This document shows, piece by piece, positions 35,182 through 44,035 of a stretch of 64,000 nt of DNA (within the stretch, counting starts at the first letter, position 1; every line of letters starts with the position of its first letter). The DNA comes from Cystobacter ferrugineus. GTDB lineage: Bacteria; Myxococcota; Myxococcia; Myxococcales; Myxococcaceae. The position numbers were made by a program, and so were the translations under genes. The stretch is taken from assembly GCF_001887355.1 (NCBI RefSeq), contig NZ_MPIN01000017.1, forward strand, positions 1 through 64,000, written 5' to 3'. The notes below the pieces were generated by a model. It worked only from the letters and a program-made list of their open reading frames with translations, was not told the origin of the DNA and searched no databases.

Positions 35182-36345
35182 TCAGCGGAAGGAGTAGACT
35201 TCCGCCGTCGTGCTCTGCTCGCTGGTGGTGTATCCCCCCACCAGCAGGAAGGTGTTCTCCCCGATGGACGTGGCCGAGTGCTTGTAACGGGCCACGTTCA
35301 GGGTCGCCTCGACGTTCCACGAGTCCGTCGCCGGATCATAGGACTCGGACGTGGGGTTGATGCCCACCAGCGGGTGGTATCCACCGATCACCAGCACCTT
35401 GCCACCCACGGACGTGGCGGTGTGCTCCCGGCGCGGAGAGTTCAGCGCGGCCGCCGGGGACCAGGTGGACGTGGAGGGATCGAACAGCTCCGCCGTGTAA
35501 CCCTGGTACTTGTCGTCGGTCAGCCCGCCCACCACCAGCACCTTCCCGTTCTCCAGCAGGGTGGACGTGTGGGCGGAGCGGCCCGTGCTCAGGTCGCCCA
35601 CGCTCGTCCAGGTGCCCGTGGAGGGATCGTAGATCTCCGCGGACGCCAGGGGCTTGCCTTCCGCCCCGATGCCACCGGTGACCAGCACCCTGCCATCGGC
35701 CAGCAGGGTGACGGCGTGATTGCGGCGAGCGGTGGTGAGCGAGCCGGTGAGGGACCACGTGTACGTGGAGGGATCGTACACCTCGGCCGTGTCCAGCACG
35801 GTGCCGGAGCTCTCCCCCGTACCGCCTCCCGCCACCAGCACCTTGCCATCGGACAGCAGCACGGCGGTGTGCTCATAGCGAGGGGTGCTCATCGACCCCG
35901 CCAGCAACCAGAAGCCCCATTCGGGGTAGTACAGCTCCTCGAGGCTGGCGCCGCTGACCTTGCTTCCGCCGGCGATGAGGACCGTCCCATCCTGCAGGGC
36001 GGTGGCCGTATGGGCGCGGTGCGTGGCCATGGTGTCGACCACGGCCGACCAGGTCCCGGTGACGGGGTCGTACTCCTCCGCGGCGCGGCTGTAGCCCCCG
36101 AGCACGAGCACCCGGCCGTTGGGCAACCCGGTCGCGGTGTGCCGCAGCCGCGGCTGAAGGGTGTTGGCGGTGGGGACCGAGACCGATGCCGTCTCGGCGA
36201 GGTGCTGGTTGGCGACCTGGCGGAAGTTCTCGGTGTCCGTGGCGGCGACACCACCGCAAGCCGTGGAGAGCATCAGGGCGCAAGCCGCCAGGGTCTGGTT
36301 GGCCATGCCAGACAGGCGTCTCTTGTTGTACGTGGATGTAATCAT
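35182..36345 (-). CDS. Kelch-repeat lipoprotein
   Basis: A 387-residue protein starting at the ATG with AAGGAG eight or nine bases upstream. A signal peptide with lipobox (LMLSTACGG) is followed by six to seven Kelch blades of about 48 residues, each with G-KVLVxGG and AExYDPxTxTW (for example GRVLVTGGIGAEG). This should fold as a beta-propeller on the outer surface or in the periplasm. Such lipoproteins are abundant in myxobacteria, with no settled role; binding of polysaccharide or protein partners is likely. Confidence 0.87.
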   Translation of the reverse strand: MITSTYNKRRLSGMANQTLAACALMLSTACGGVAATDTENFRQVANQHLAETASVSVPTANTLQPRLRHTATGLPNGRVLVLGGYSRAAEEYDPVTGTWSAVVDTMATHRAHTATALQDGTVLIAGGSKVSGASLEELYYPEWGFWLLAGSMSTPRYEHTAVLLSDGKVLVAGGGTGESSGTVLDTAEVYDPSTYTWSLTGSLTTARRNHAVTLLADGRVLVTGGIGAEGKPLASAEIYDPSTGTWTSVGDLSTGRSAHTSTLLENGKVLVVGGLTDDKYQGYTAELFDPSTSTWSPAAALNSPRREHTATSVGGKVLVIGGYHPLVGINPTSESYDPATDSWNVEATLNVARYKHSATSIGENTFLLVGGYTTSEQSTTAEVYSFR

Positions 36346-36681
36346 CGACTCGTGCTCCTTTTTCGGGGAATCAGCGGGGGTACGGCTGTTCGTATGAAGC
36401 ACGTTCTTCCACGATCAAACAAGACGCATTCGTACGGTTTACCATTCGTCTGTTTCTTAATGTCTTTCAAAACGGAAAGTTGAAGGCGGAGTGCCCCGGA
36501 GCACGGTGTCCCAGCTCCACCCGGCGCTCAGGCGCTCTCGCGGTCCAATGGGGCGGCGAGGGCTGGCGGGGGATGCAGGCGCACGTCCTGAGGACGAAAC
36601 CCACGCGCCCGTACACCACCGGAACCGCCCGTGGCCGGTTGGGGTATAGTGCGCGTCGCACCTACCGTGCCCTTGCCTTCC
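36346..36681. other. Intergenic region between the Kelch and DUF4403 genes
   Basis: About 336 bases between divergent genes. The left 110 bases (36370-36480) are A/T-rich, as befits a promoter for the Kelch gene, but no clear -35/-10 pair could be chosen. The rest is GC-rich and without a credible gene. Confidence 0.35.
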
Positions 36682-38172
36682 ATGCTTCGTTCGCGCCTTC
36701 GCCCCGTTCCCGCGCTCCTCGCGTCCCTCGCCCTCGTGTCCTGTGGAGGTCCCCGTCTCGAGGCGCAGAGCCTCCGGCCGCCTCCGCCCGCCTCCAATGG
36801 GGGCCGGCCGGTGTCGGATCCGCCGCCCTCGCGCATCGTCATCCACGCCACCATCTTCCGTGAGGCCCTCATCCGGAAGATGGCCGAGAGCCTGCCCCGC
36901 TCGGGCGAGGGCGATGCCGATCTGCTGGCGGGTCAGAAGATTCACTACACCTGGCAGCGCGAGCCGGTGACGCTCAAGTTCGACCGCGGCCGCGTGGTGG
37001 TGGGCGTCAACGTCCTCGGGCGCTTCAACATGCTCGGGGAGCGGCAGATGCCCATCTCCCTCACCATCGCCGGCGAGCCGGTCATGACGGCCGACTTCAA
37101 GGCGCTGCTGCAATCCACCGAGGTGCAGGTGGTGGCCTCCGGGCCGGTGGATGCCGTCAACCGGGCCATCGAGGGCAAGCTGCGGAGCCTGGTGGGCAAG
37201 ACGCTCGACGAGTTCCGCTTCGACGTGCGCCCCATGGTGGCCAACGCCTTCTCCCGGCTCGCCCGGCCCATCGAGATTCCCGTGGGCGACCAGGTGGCGT
37301 GCGCCGAGCTGAAGGTGACCAACCTGGAGGCCTCTCCCACGGTGCTCGCCGATGGTTTCGAGAAGGACCTCGGCATCGTCGTGATGCCCTCGGTGACGCT
37401 GCCCTGCACCCCGGTGGCCAGCCTCGCCCAGGCCCCCGACGCCGGGACGGACACCCAGCTCGCCAGTGGCACCCCGGATGCCTCCGCGCGGCCGGCCACC
37501 TACGTGGTGGGTGACTCCGCCGGAGATGGGGGGACCCCGGCGGACACGGGCGTCGTGGCCAGCGACGTGCGCATGCCCTTGCTGCAGAACGTCTCCACCC
37601 TGCCTTCGGGTCCCTTCAAGGTGGTGGTGCCCGTGGCCGCGCGCTACGAGGAGCTGTCCAAGGCGCTCGAGTCCTCCATGAATGGGCGGCTGTACTTCTC
37701 CGAGTCCAACCCCGAGCTGTACATGGAGAAGCCCCAGGTCTACCCCTCGGATGACACGGTGGTCATCCGGATGAACCTCGGGGGCAGGGCCCGGGTGGGC
37801 GATTACTCGGTGGGTGTGGGCGGCGAGCTGTTCTTCGCGGGGCACCCCCACGTCATCGACAATCAGCTCTCCGTGCCCGACCTGGAGATCACCCCGGGCA
37901 CGGCCAGCGAGCTGGTGAAGCTCAAGTTCGCCCTGGACTACGCGTCCATCCGCGACCAGGCCCGGCAGGCGCTCCGGGTGGATGTCTCCGAGCGGCTCGC
38001 GGCGGTGAAGGACAAGCTGTCCACCGAGGTGTCCTTCGACGACAGCCTGGGTTGTGTGCGCGGCCAGGTGCTGCGCTCCGAGGTGACGGGCGTCTATCCG
38101 CATCCCTCCTTCCTGCGCATCTACGTGCAGGTGGATGCCCAGCTCGGCCTGTACCTGCCCTGCAAGGGTTAG
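36682..38172 (+). CDS. DUF4403 family lipoprotein
   Basis: A 496-residue protein starting at ATG 36682, the Met directly before a signal peptide with lipobox (LASLALVSC). The body follows DUF4403: SRIVIHATIFREALIRKM, VRPMVANAFSRLARPIEIPV, MNGRLYFSE and ALDYASIRDQARQALRVD. The fold is thought to be related to lipid-binding (TULIP/BPI-like) proteins; that is a family inference. A low-complexity Asp/Thr/Ala insert (about 255-300) splits the two halves. It is probably monocistronic. Confidence 0.82.
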   Translation: MLRSRLRPVPALLASLALVSCGGPRLEAQSLRPPPPASNGGRPVSDPPPSRIVIHATIFREALIRKMAESLPRSGEGDADLLAGQKIHYTWQREPVTLKFDRGRVVVGVNVLGRFNMLGERQMPISLTIAGEPVMTADFKALLQSTEVQVVASGPVDAVNRAIEGKLRSLVGKTLDEFRFDVRPMVANAFSRLARPIEIPVGDQVACAELKVTNLEASPTVLADGFEKDLGIVVMPSVTLPCTPVASLAQAPDAGTDTQLASGTPDASARPATYVVGDSAGDGGTPADTGVVASDVRMPLLQNVSTLPSGPFKVVVPVAARYEELSKALESSMNGRLYFSESNPELYMEKPQVYPSDDTVVIRMNLGGRARVGDYSVGVGGELFFAGHPHVIDNQLSVPDLEITPGTASELVKLKFALDYASIRDQARQALRVDVSERLAAVKDKLSTEVSFDDSLGCVRGQVLRSEVTGVYPHPSFLRIYVQVDAQLGLYLPCKG

Positions 38173-38228
38173 GGCGCCCGAAAACCCCTGCGGTGGAGGG
38201 AGGGACGCGTTAAGTCACGCCCCTCCCA

Positions 38229-39038
38229 TTGCCTGGAGGGGTGGCGCGGCGCAAGGACGTCGTGCTCGCCACCAAGGTGCGTGGGCGCATGGGCCCGGGT
38301 GTCAACGAGGTCGGCTTGTCCCGGGGGCACATCATGGACTCGGTGCATGCCAGCTTGAAGCGGCTGGGCACCGATTACATTGATTTGTATCAGATTCACG
38401 GCTTCGATGCCGTCACGCCGATTGATGAGACATTGCGCGCGCTCGATGATCTGGTGCGTCAGGGCAAGGTGCGCTACCTCGGGGCCTCCAACCTCGCGGC
38501 CTGGCAGTTGATGAAGGCGCTCGGCATCAGCGAGCACCGGGGGCTGTCGCGTTTCGAGTCGTTGCAGGCCTATTACAGCATCGCGGGCAGGGATCTGGAG
38601 CGGGAGCTGGTGCCCCTGATGAAGGACCAGCAGGTGGGCCTGATGGTGTGGAGCCCGCTGGCGGGTGGTTTCCTGAGCGGCAAGTACCGCCGGGGAGCCC
38701 AGGGGCCGGAGGGCGCTCGCCGCACCCAGTTCGACTTCCCCCCGGTGAACCAGGAGCGGGCCTACTCCGTCATCGACGTGATGGATGGCATTGCCAAGGT
38801 GCACTCCAGCTCGGTGGCGCGGGTGGCGCTGGCGTGGTTGCTGCACCAGCCGCACGTCACGACGATCATCATTGGCGCCAGGACGGCCGAGCAGCTCGAG
38901 GACAACCTCGCGGCGCCCGGGCTGAAGCTCTCCGCCGAGGAACTCGCCGCGCTGGAGACGGCCTCGGCGCTGCCTCCCGAGTACCCGGGCTGGATGCTGG
39001 CCTTCCAGGGCCAGAACCGCTCTCCCGAGCAGAAGTAG
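38229..39038 (+). pseudogene. Aldo/keto reductase, 5'-truncated
   Basis: The frame enters an aldo/keto reductase at the strand carrying the catalytic Lys (KDVVLATKVRGRMGPG) and continues normally through SLKRLGTDYIDLYQIHGFD, YLGASNLAAWQL, YYSIAGRDLERELVP, VWSPLAGGFLSGKY and ARVALAWLLHQPHVTTIIIGARTAEQLEDNL to the end. About 70 N-terminal residues, including the first strands and the catalytic Asp and Tyr, are absent, and the bases upstream do not encode them in any frame. I therefore call it a remnant. The TTG at 38229 could allow a 269-residue product but it would lack the active site. Confidence 0.78.
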
Positions 39039-39051
39039 CGGCGCTGGCGGA

Positions 39052-39078
39052 AGCCACGGCCCAGGTGCCGCCGTGGCT
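39052..39078. terminator. Hairpin between convergent genes
   Basis: A 9-bp stem (AGCCACGGC / GCCGTGGCT) with a 9-base loop between the aldo/keto reductase stop (39038) and the hipA-like stop (39080). Probably a shared terminator. Confidence 0.5.
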
Positions 39079-39079
39079 C

Positions 39080-40300
39080 CTATGCTCCGGGCTCGTTCAG
39101 CAGGGGGATCCGGGCCATGTGCTCCTCGACGCACGCACGGTAGGAGGGCGAGACATCGCGGCGATGCGCCGCCCACTCGTCCTGGCACTTCGTTACGAAT
39201 GTTCGTGCCAGCCCCACGAAGTCAACGTCGTGGCCCATGTTCCGAAGGTACTTGTCGACGCGACGGATGTGGCTCCAGTCGATGCGCTCGGGAGCCGTTT
39301 CCTTGGCGAAGGTGAGCGCCAGCTGATCCTTGGGAAGGTACTGGCGGACACAGACGAAATCGTACGCCGGGGACAACCTCGCATGCCGACCATCCGGGTA
39401 GATGAGGGACCAGTTCTTCAAGTGCCCATCGGTGTTGCCCGAAAGCAGAAGGAACAGCGTTCGACGAAGGAACTCGTCGCGGTCTTCGGGACCACATAAG
39501 TCGCCCACGAAGCGCGCCAGATGCTCGAGGCTTGCGCCTTTGTATTTGAGTTCCGGTGGTTGGCCGAAGACCTGCGCGAAGTCTTCCTGGTGGACGCGCG
39601 TTCCGTCCTCGCGCCGATCATATCTTTGGATGGCGAAGACGTTCGTGCCGAGTGCCGTGAGTCGTGGATCGAGTGCATTGATGGTGCTCGCCGGGACGAG
39701 TTCGTGGTGGGGCACGCTCAGACCACAGCGTTGGGCCCACTGCATCGTGAAGTATTCGTTCTCTGGCAGCTCCGGGTACCGGGTAGAGCCGAACTTGAGG
39801 ATCCATCGACCTCCCAGCCCCGAGAATGGGAGTGTGAACCGGCTGTCCTCAGCGCGAACCGCCGAGAACTTCAGTTGCACGCCCGCGAGTGAGAAGCGCA
39901 GTTCGTGGGTCTCGGCAGGGTGGTCGACTTGTGGCTCATTGAACACCTCACCCTCGGAGGGCGCTACCTCATGGCGGCCCTGTCGGACTGACACCGCGCC
40001 TGGTAGGTCCTGTCCAAGAAACGCGAGCATTTCAGAGGCATCGCTGGTGGCGAGCTGGGCCTTGATCATCTCTTCAAGAGCGCCTTCCGGGAGCAGGTTG
40101 GCGAAGAATGTCGGTAGCTGCCCCGGGTGCGCGGCTCGGCGGAAGATGCGTTTGTGGCGGCGCTCTTCGAATTGCTGTCCCAGCACAGGGCGCTCGAAGT
40201 CTTCTGCATAGACATCACCGACTACGAAGGACACGATGGCGGTCTTTTCGTCTCGTGTGATGCGGCCCACGAGCTTGGTTCCAAGGAAGACGTCGAGCAT
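39080..40300 (-). CDS. HipA-family kinase
   Basis: A 406-residue protein of the HipA type. The N-terminal HipA_N part includes LFANLLPEG-like FFANLLPEGALEE. SLAGVQLKFS at 137-146 matches the phosphate-binding S-x-x-G-x-x-K loop. The catalytic segment GNTDGHLKNW is at 288-297 and the DFG-like PAYDF at 311-315. In E. coli HipA phosphorylates glutamyl-tRNA synthetase and causes dormancy, with HipB as antitoxin. No HipB-like helix-turn-helix gene is present here; instead the start (ATG in TGATG) overlaps the end of a DUF262 gene. The kinase motifs look intact. The target is unknown. Confidence 0.85.
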   Translation of the reverse strand: MLDVFLGTKLVGRITRDEKTAIVSFVVGDVYAEDFERPVLGQQFEERRHKRIFRRAAHPGQLPTFFANLLPEGALEEMIKAQLATSDASEMLAFLGQDLPGAVSVRQGRHEVAPSEGEVFNEPQVDHPAETHELRFSLAGVQLKFSAVRAEDSRFTLPFSGLGGRWILKFGSTRYPELPENEYFTMQWAQRCGLSVPHHELVPASTINALDPRLTALGTNVFAIQRYDRREDGTRVHQEDFAQVFGQPPELKYKGASLEHLARFVGDLCGPEDRDEFLRRTLFLLLSGNTDGHLKNWSLIYPDGRHARLSPAYDFVCVRQYLPKDQLALTFAKETAPERIDWSHIRRVDKYLRNMGHDVDFVGLARTFVTKCQDEWAAHRRDVSPSYRACVEEHMARIPLLNEPGA

Positions 40301-41904
40301 CAGGCTCCCTCTTCCGTGAAATAGGCGTCGAGTGGCGGCCGGTCGTGATCGGCGGCGTCGATGCCCGCCTCGGTAACGAGGAATGCATGTATGTATGCCG
40401 TCAGTCGTTTGGTGCGGAGCGCGACGAAGGCGGCAATATCGCCCGTGGCGAGAGCGGCAAACGCCTCGGCGTCTATGCCATGCGTAGCCAACAGCTCTTG
40501 GGAGGGGGCAGTGGCAACGAGTTCCTCGGTGCTGATGACGGGATGCAGCAACAGTGCTGCTACGGTCTTCTCCGTTTTCGTGATGACCGCGGGAAAATTG
40601 GCAGCTTCGTGGTCGAGTAGCGAAGAGAGCGCAACAGGGCTTCCACGCTCGTCACCCACGAGCATCCGTGGGTCGAGCGACGCAAGCGCGGCGAGTTCCA
40701 TTCTCATCTGCGCGCTCCGAGTGACGGAGAGTTCGTGCGGGATGTCTTCCACCGTCATTTTGGGCAGTAACTTCAAAAGACGCTGCACGGTGGCGTGCTC
40801 GTCTCCGTCAATAGCGTTCCATTTGGGTCCATCCGTACGGTTGTCGGTCCGGTGATTTCCCGTGAGCATGCCACGCCAGAACCAGCGCACCAGCAGCACT
40901 CGATTACGGGGATGCACTTCAGGGTGCAGATCGAACAGACGCGCGAGGCTTGCGAGGACTCCGCTGTATGGGAGCCAGGAGATGTGCGGAATGCCTACAT
41001 CTTCTACAAGGAACGCCACCGCGCGCATCAGTGCCTTCGACACACGCGCGAAGAGAGCCTGTACGTCGACATCCTTGCCAAGCCCCTCCCCCAGTGTGCT
41101 CGATGGTTGGAGGTTCGCCACGGCCACCGCGACACGTTCCACTTGTGTCTCTTTGAGCTGGCCAAAGCCGAGTTCTGCGACGTCTTCCCGCACGCTGTCG
41201 ATAGGTCCCTTCCCACCGGCTCGGCTTGTGTGGAGGGCCTGGAACACCTCGGCGCTGGTCAGCGCGTGTTGGAAGCGGTTCACTCGCGCGAAGATGTTCC
41301 GCAAGATCTGGTCGTCTTCGCCAGTGGTCGGTACCAGATAGGCGGGGACGGTGTACTCTCGGATGCGGCGGGAGATTTCGTCGGCGTGGTCGCTGAGTTC
41401 CTCGGAGATGCCTTCCTGTCGCAGCCATTTGTTCAAGAGCGCCGAACTGGCGAGCACATGTGTAGGAACCCAGTGCGGCGAGGGTGCTCGCCGACGCCTG
41501 CCAAGGACGAAGGTGTTCGATTCCAGATCGAAGTAGATAGGCCGGTGTGTGTCCGGCCCGTCGTCGAGCAGTCCCATGGCGAGTGTCGCGAGGCGCTGTT
41601 GCCCGTCGACGACCCACAACGCGTTCTCCACGGCGGGAACTTCAGCGGTGAATCCGCCGAGGACCACGCGGTCAGCGGGGGCGGCACTCTGGGCTAGCAG
41701 CAGTGTCCCGATGGGGAAACCAGCTTGGATGCTATCGAAGAGCAGCCTCCGGTCTTCGTCACCCCAACGAAACTGGCGTTGGAAGCGCGGGATGCGTACA
41801 CGCCCCTTGCGGATGGCATCGAGAAGAACCGCCACGCTGAAGGTCTTCGTTTCAAGTGCGGTGGTCAGCGGCCCGCCAACGCCCGTGTTCACTTCACTCG
41901 GCAT
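40300..41904 (-). CDS. DUF262 (GmrSD N-terminal-like) protein paired with HipA
   Basis: A 534-residue protein from the ATG complementary to 41902-41904 (an upstream ATG at 42006 would add 34 residues). Residues 30-110 hold the DUF262 signature: VRIPRFQRQFRWG, LFDSIQAGFPIGTLLL and VDGQQRLATL. DUF262 has a ParB/sulfiredoxin-like fold and is the nucleotide-dependent part of the GmrSD type IV restriction enzyme. The C-terminal half is helical, with no DUF1524 HNH nuclease motif visible. It ends in the TGATG overlap with the hipA-like gene, so they form an operon. Roles in phage defence or as the antitoxin-side partner are inferences. Confidence 0.8.
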   Translation of the reverse strand: MPSEVNTGVGGPLTTALETKTFSVAVLLDAIRKGRVRIPRFQRQFRWGDEDRRLLFDSIQAGFPIGTLLLAQSAAPADRVVLGGFTAEVPAVENALWVVDGQQRLATLAMGLLDDGPDTHRPIYFDLESNTFVLGRRRRAPSPHWVPTHVLASSALLNKWLRQEGISEELSDHADEISRRIREYTVPAYLVPTTGEDDQILRNIFARVNRFQHALTSAEVFQALHTSRAGGKGPIDSVREDVAELGFGQLKETQVERVAVAVANLQPSSTLGEGLGKDVDVQALFARVSKALMRAVAFLVEDVGIPHISWLPYSGVLASLARLFDLHPEVHPRNRVLLVRWFWRGMLTGNHRTDNRTDGPKWNAIDGDEHATVQRLLKLLPKMTVEDIPHELSVTRSAQMRMELAALASLDPRMLVGDERGSPVALSSLLDHEAANFPAVITKTEKTVAALLLHPVISTEELVATAPSQELLATHGIDAEAFAALATGDIAAFVALRTKRLTAYIHAFLVTEAGIDAADHDRPPLDAYFTEEGA

Positions 41905-42018
41905 GTGCGGATAGTAGCGCAGGGGCCGTTCTCTCTCTCGGGGATCTGCACTCGCGGGAGAACCATGTGCCTGTCCCGAGACCATGGGCAACGCTCGTGC
42001 GTTCATCGGACCCCGCAG

Positions 42019-42050
42019 AGCTTATCGCTGGACTTGACTTGAGAAGTCAA
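42019..42050 (-). promoter_or_regulatory. Possible promoter of the DUF262-HipA operon
   Basis: Minus-strand TTGACT (42045-42050) and GATAAG (42019-42024), 20 bases apart by coordinate gap and slightly off consensus in the -10. The palindrome at 42031-42053 covers the -35 and spacer. Confidence 0.4.
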
Positions 42051-42053
42051 GTC
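42031..42053. promoter_or_regulatory. Long palindrome upstream of the DUF262-HipA operon
   Basis: GACTTGACTT-GAG-AAGTCAAGTC: perfect 10-bp arms with a 3-bp centre. It lies in the gap between the DUF262 gene and the divergent membrane-protein gene and covers the probable -35 box. Such a site is expected for autoregulation of a toxin-antitoxin-like operon, but the binding protein is not evident. Confidence 0.65.
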
Positions 42054-42125
42054 AGCTCCTATTGATACCTACTTTATTGGTTCACGAGCCGGTGGACGTG
42101 AAGCGCGTATCACGGAGGTCAGCAC

Positions 42126-42917
42126 ATGGCGGACGAGAAGGACGAGGGGCAGGGGCCTTTCTACCTCGGGAGGAGGTATGAAGAGGTGGAGCCTGGGCTG
42201 GGTCGTCTCCATGAGGCCTGGCATGTGGGCACGGGACGTCCGGCCTTGCTTCTCTTTCCATCGGATCGCGTGGAATGGAAACCAGACGGACCCTGGGATG
42301 TGCACTTCTCCTGCCAGCCCAATGCTCCCTCCGTCACCGTGATGGTGGACCGCTCACCCTCTGCTTCTGAGTTGACCCAACTGGCGGACATCCTGGTGAT
42401 GATGTCCACTGCGGTGCAGTGTGTGGAGGACAATCCCCATGCTCGAGCCCATCTGTTGGAGGGGACCGTCAAACCCCCGGTGCAGAGGGCCTCGCGAGCA
42501 GCGCGTGGGCCATGGCGCTTCCGGGCGGCGATGTCCGCCGTGGCCCTGGCCGTGGTCGCGCTGGGTCTGGGCGTCTGGCTGTTCCTGTCGAGCACTCCCG
42601 ATGCCTCGGAGCGCCTGGCGTCGAACCTGGCCGAGGACGCGTCATCCCAGACGAATGCTCCGCTCTTGAGCAACTCGGACACACCGCGCCCGGCGGCTCT
42701 CTCCTATCCCTTGCCCAAGAGGCCCTTCCGCAATCAGGCCGTGGCTCCCTGTAAGCCCAAGCCCATCGAGTTCGAGATCAATGGCGGGTGCTGGGTGGAA
42801 CTCGCTCAAAAGCCTCCTTGCGCGGACGAATTCCAGGCGGAGTTCCAGGGTAAGTGCTTCCTGCCCGTCTCGAAGGACCGGAGCGGGGGCCGGCTGCCGC
42901 AATCCTCCAAGCCATGA
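42126..42917 (+). CDS. Single-pass membrane protein of the myxobacterial kinase-associated type
   Basis: A 263-residue protein starting at ATG with GGAGG seven bases upstream. Residues 1-125 are cytoplasmic, one membrane helix is at about 133-155 (AAMSAVALAVVALGLGVWLF), then a Ser/Pro-rich linker and a C-terminal Cys-containing module (EINGGCWVELAQKPPC..FQGKCFLPV). The same C-terminal module is often found on, or beside, Ser/Thr kinases in myxobacteria, which is a recollection rather than something shown here; no kinase gene is adjacent. Function unknown. Confidence 0.68.
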   Translation: MADEKDEGQGPFYLGRRYEEVEPGLGRLHEAWHVGTGRPALLLFPSDRVEWKPDGPWDVHFSCQPNAPSVTVMVDRSPSASELTQLADILVMMSTAVQCVEDNPHARAHLLEGTVKPPVQRASRAARGPWRFRAAMSAVALAVVALGLGVWLFLSSTPDASERLASNLAEDASSQTNAPLLSNSDTPRPAALSYPLPKRPFRNQAVAPCKPKPIEFEINGGCWVELAQKPPCADEFQAEFQGKCFLPVSKDRSGGRLPQSSKP

Positions 42918-42925
42918 CCTGACGC

Positions 42926-43903
42926 TCAGCGGGGCGCCACCATGCGCCAGCAGCGGTGGATGTGCTGGCGTTGGAAGTCCTCGGGGATGGAGTCCGGGGT
43001 GAGCTCCTCCACCTTCGCGTAGTGGCGCACCGCGGAGTCCTTCAGCTCGAAGCCCAGGAAGTTGGTGGAGAAGTAGAGCACGCCGCCGGGCGACAGCAGC
43101 GCGCCGAGCGCCTCCAGCATGCGCACGTGATCCCTCTGCACGTTGAAGGTGCCCTGCATGCGCTTGGACGTGGAGAAGGAGGGCGGGTCGCACACCACCA
43201 GATCGAACGTCTCCTCGGGGTTCTCCTTCTGGGACAGCACCCACGCGAGCGCATCCCCGCGCAGCAGGGTATGGCGCGCGTTGGACAAGCCATTGAGCGC
43301 CAGGTTGTCCTCGGCCCAGTCGAGGTAGGTGTTGGACAGGTCCACGCTCAGGGTGCGCGTGGCCCCGCCCGCCGCGGCGTACACGGTGAAGGCACCCGTG
43401 TAGCAGAACAGGTTGAGGAAGCGCTTGCCCCGGGCCTCCTCCCGCACCCGGGCCCGCGTCAGCCGGTGGTCCATGAACAGGCCCGTGTCCAGGTAGTCCC
43501 CCAGGTTCACCCAGAACTTCAGCCCCTGCTCCTCCACCACGAAGCGCTCGCCGCTCTCGCCCACCCGTCCGTACTGCGAGCGGCCCCAGAGCTGGGGCAG
43601 GTGCGTCTTCACGTGGATGTACGCCGCCGGCACGTCCAGCACCGCCTTCACCGCCGCCAGCACCTCCTCGCGCTGCTCCTCCAGCCCTCCCTTGATGGCC
43701 TTGCGGCGGGGGTACTCCACCAGGTGCACCCGCTCGCCGTACAGGTCCACGGCATAGGGGTACTCGGGAATGTCCCGGTCATAGACGCGGAAGGCCGTGA
43801 GCCCCCGGGCCTTCGCCCACTTGCGGAAGTGCCGCACGTTCTTGCGCAGGCGGTTGGCGAACATGCCTTCCCCCGCCTTGGCGCCCTGGTCCGCTGTCGT
43901 CAT
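42926..43903 (-). CDS. RlmK-like 23S rRNA methyltransferase
   Basis: A 325-residue class I methyltransferase resembling the C-terminal half of RlmKL (RlmK, m7G2069 in E. coli): NRLRKNVRHFRKWAKARGL, YRVYDRDIPEYPYAVD-like FRVYDRDIPEYPYAVD, LNLFCYTGAFTVYAA (AdoMet loop) and VVCDPPSFSTSKRMQG. The RlmL-type THUMP half is absent, as in several phyla where the two enzymes are separate proteins. It is convergent with the preceding gene and 132 bases from the divergent transsulfuration gene. Confidence 0.84.
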   Translation of the reverse strand: MTTADQGAKAGEGMFANRLRKNVRHFRKWAKARGLTAFRVYDRDIPEYPYAVDLYGERVHLVEYPRRKAIKGGLEEQREEVLAAVKAVLDVPAAYIHVKTHLPQLWGRSQYGRVGESGERFVVEEQGLKFWVNLGDYLDTGLFMDHRLTRARVREEARGKRFLNLFCYTGAFTVYAAAGGATRTLSVDLSNTYLDWAEDNLALNGLSNARHTLLRGDALAWVLSQKENPEETFDLVVCDPPSFSTSKRMQGTFNVQRDHVRMLEALGALLSPGGVLYFSTNFLGFELKDSAVRHYAKVEELTPDSIPEDFQRQHIHRCWRMVAPR

Positions 43904-44035
43904 CCCGACGTGTCCTCTCCCGTGTGCCTGTTTCCTCTCTTCTCCGACTCTTCATCAGGCGGCAAGCGTTCCGCACCCACCGTCCCGGGTTTGCCCGGCC
44001 TCCCAGGGCGATGGGGAGTGTGCTAGTTCGCCACC

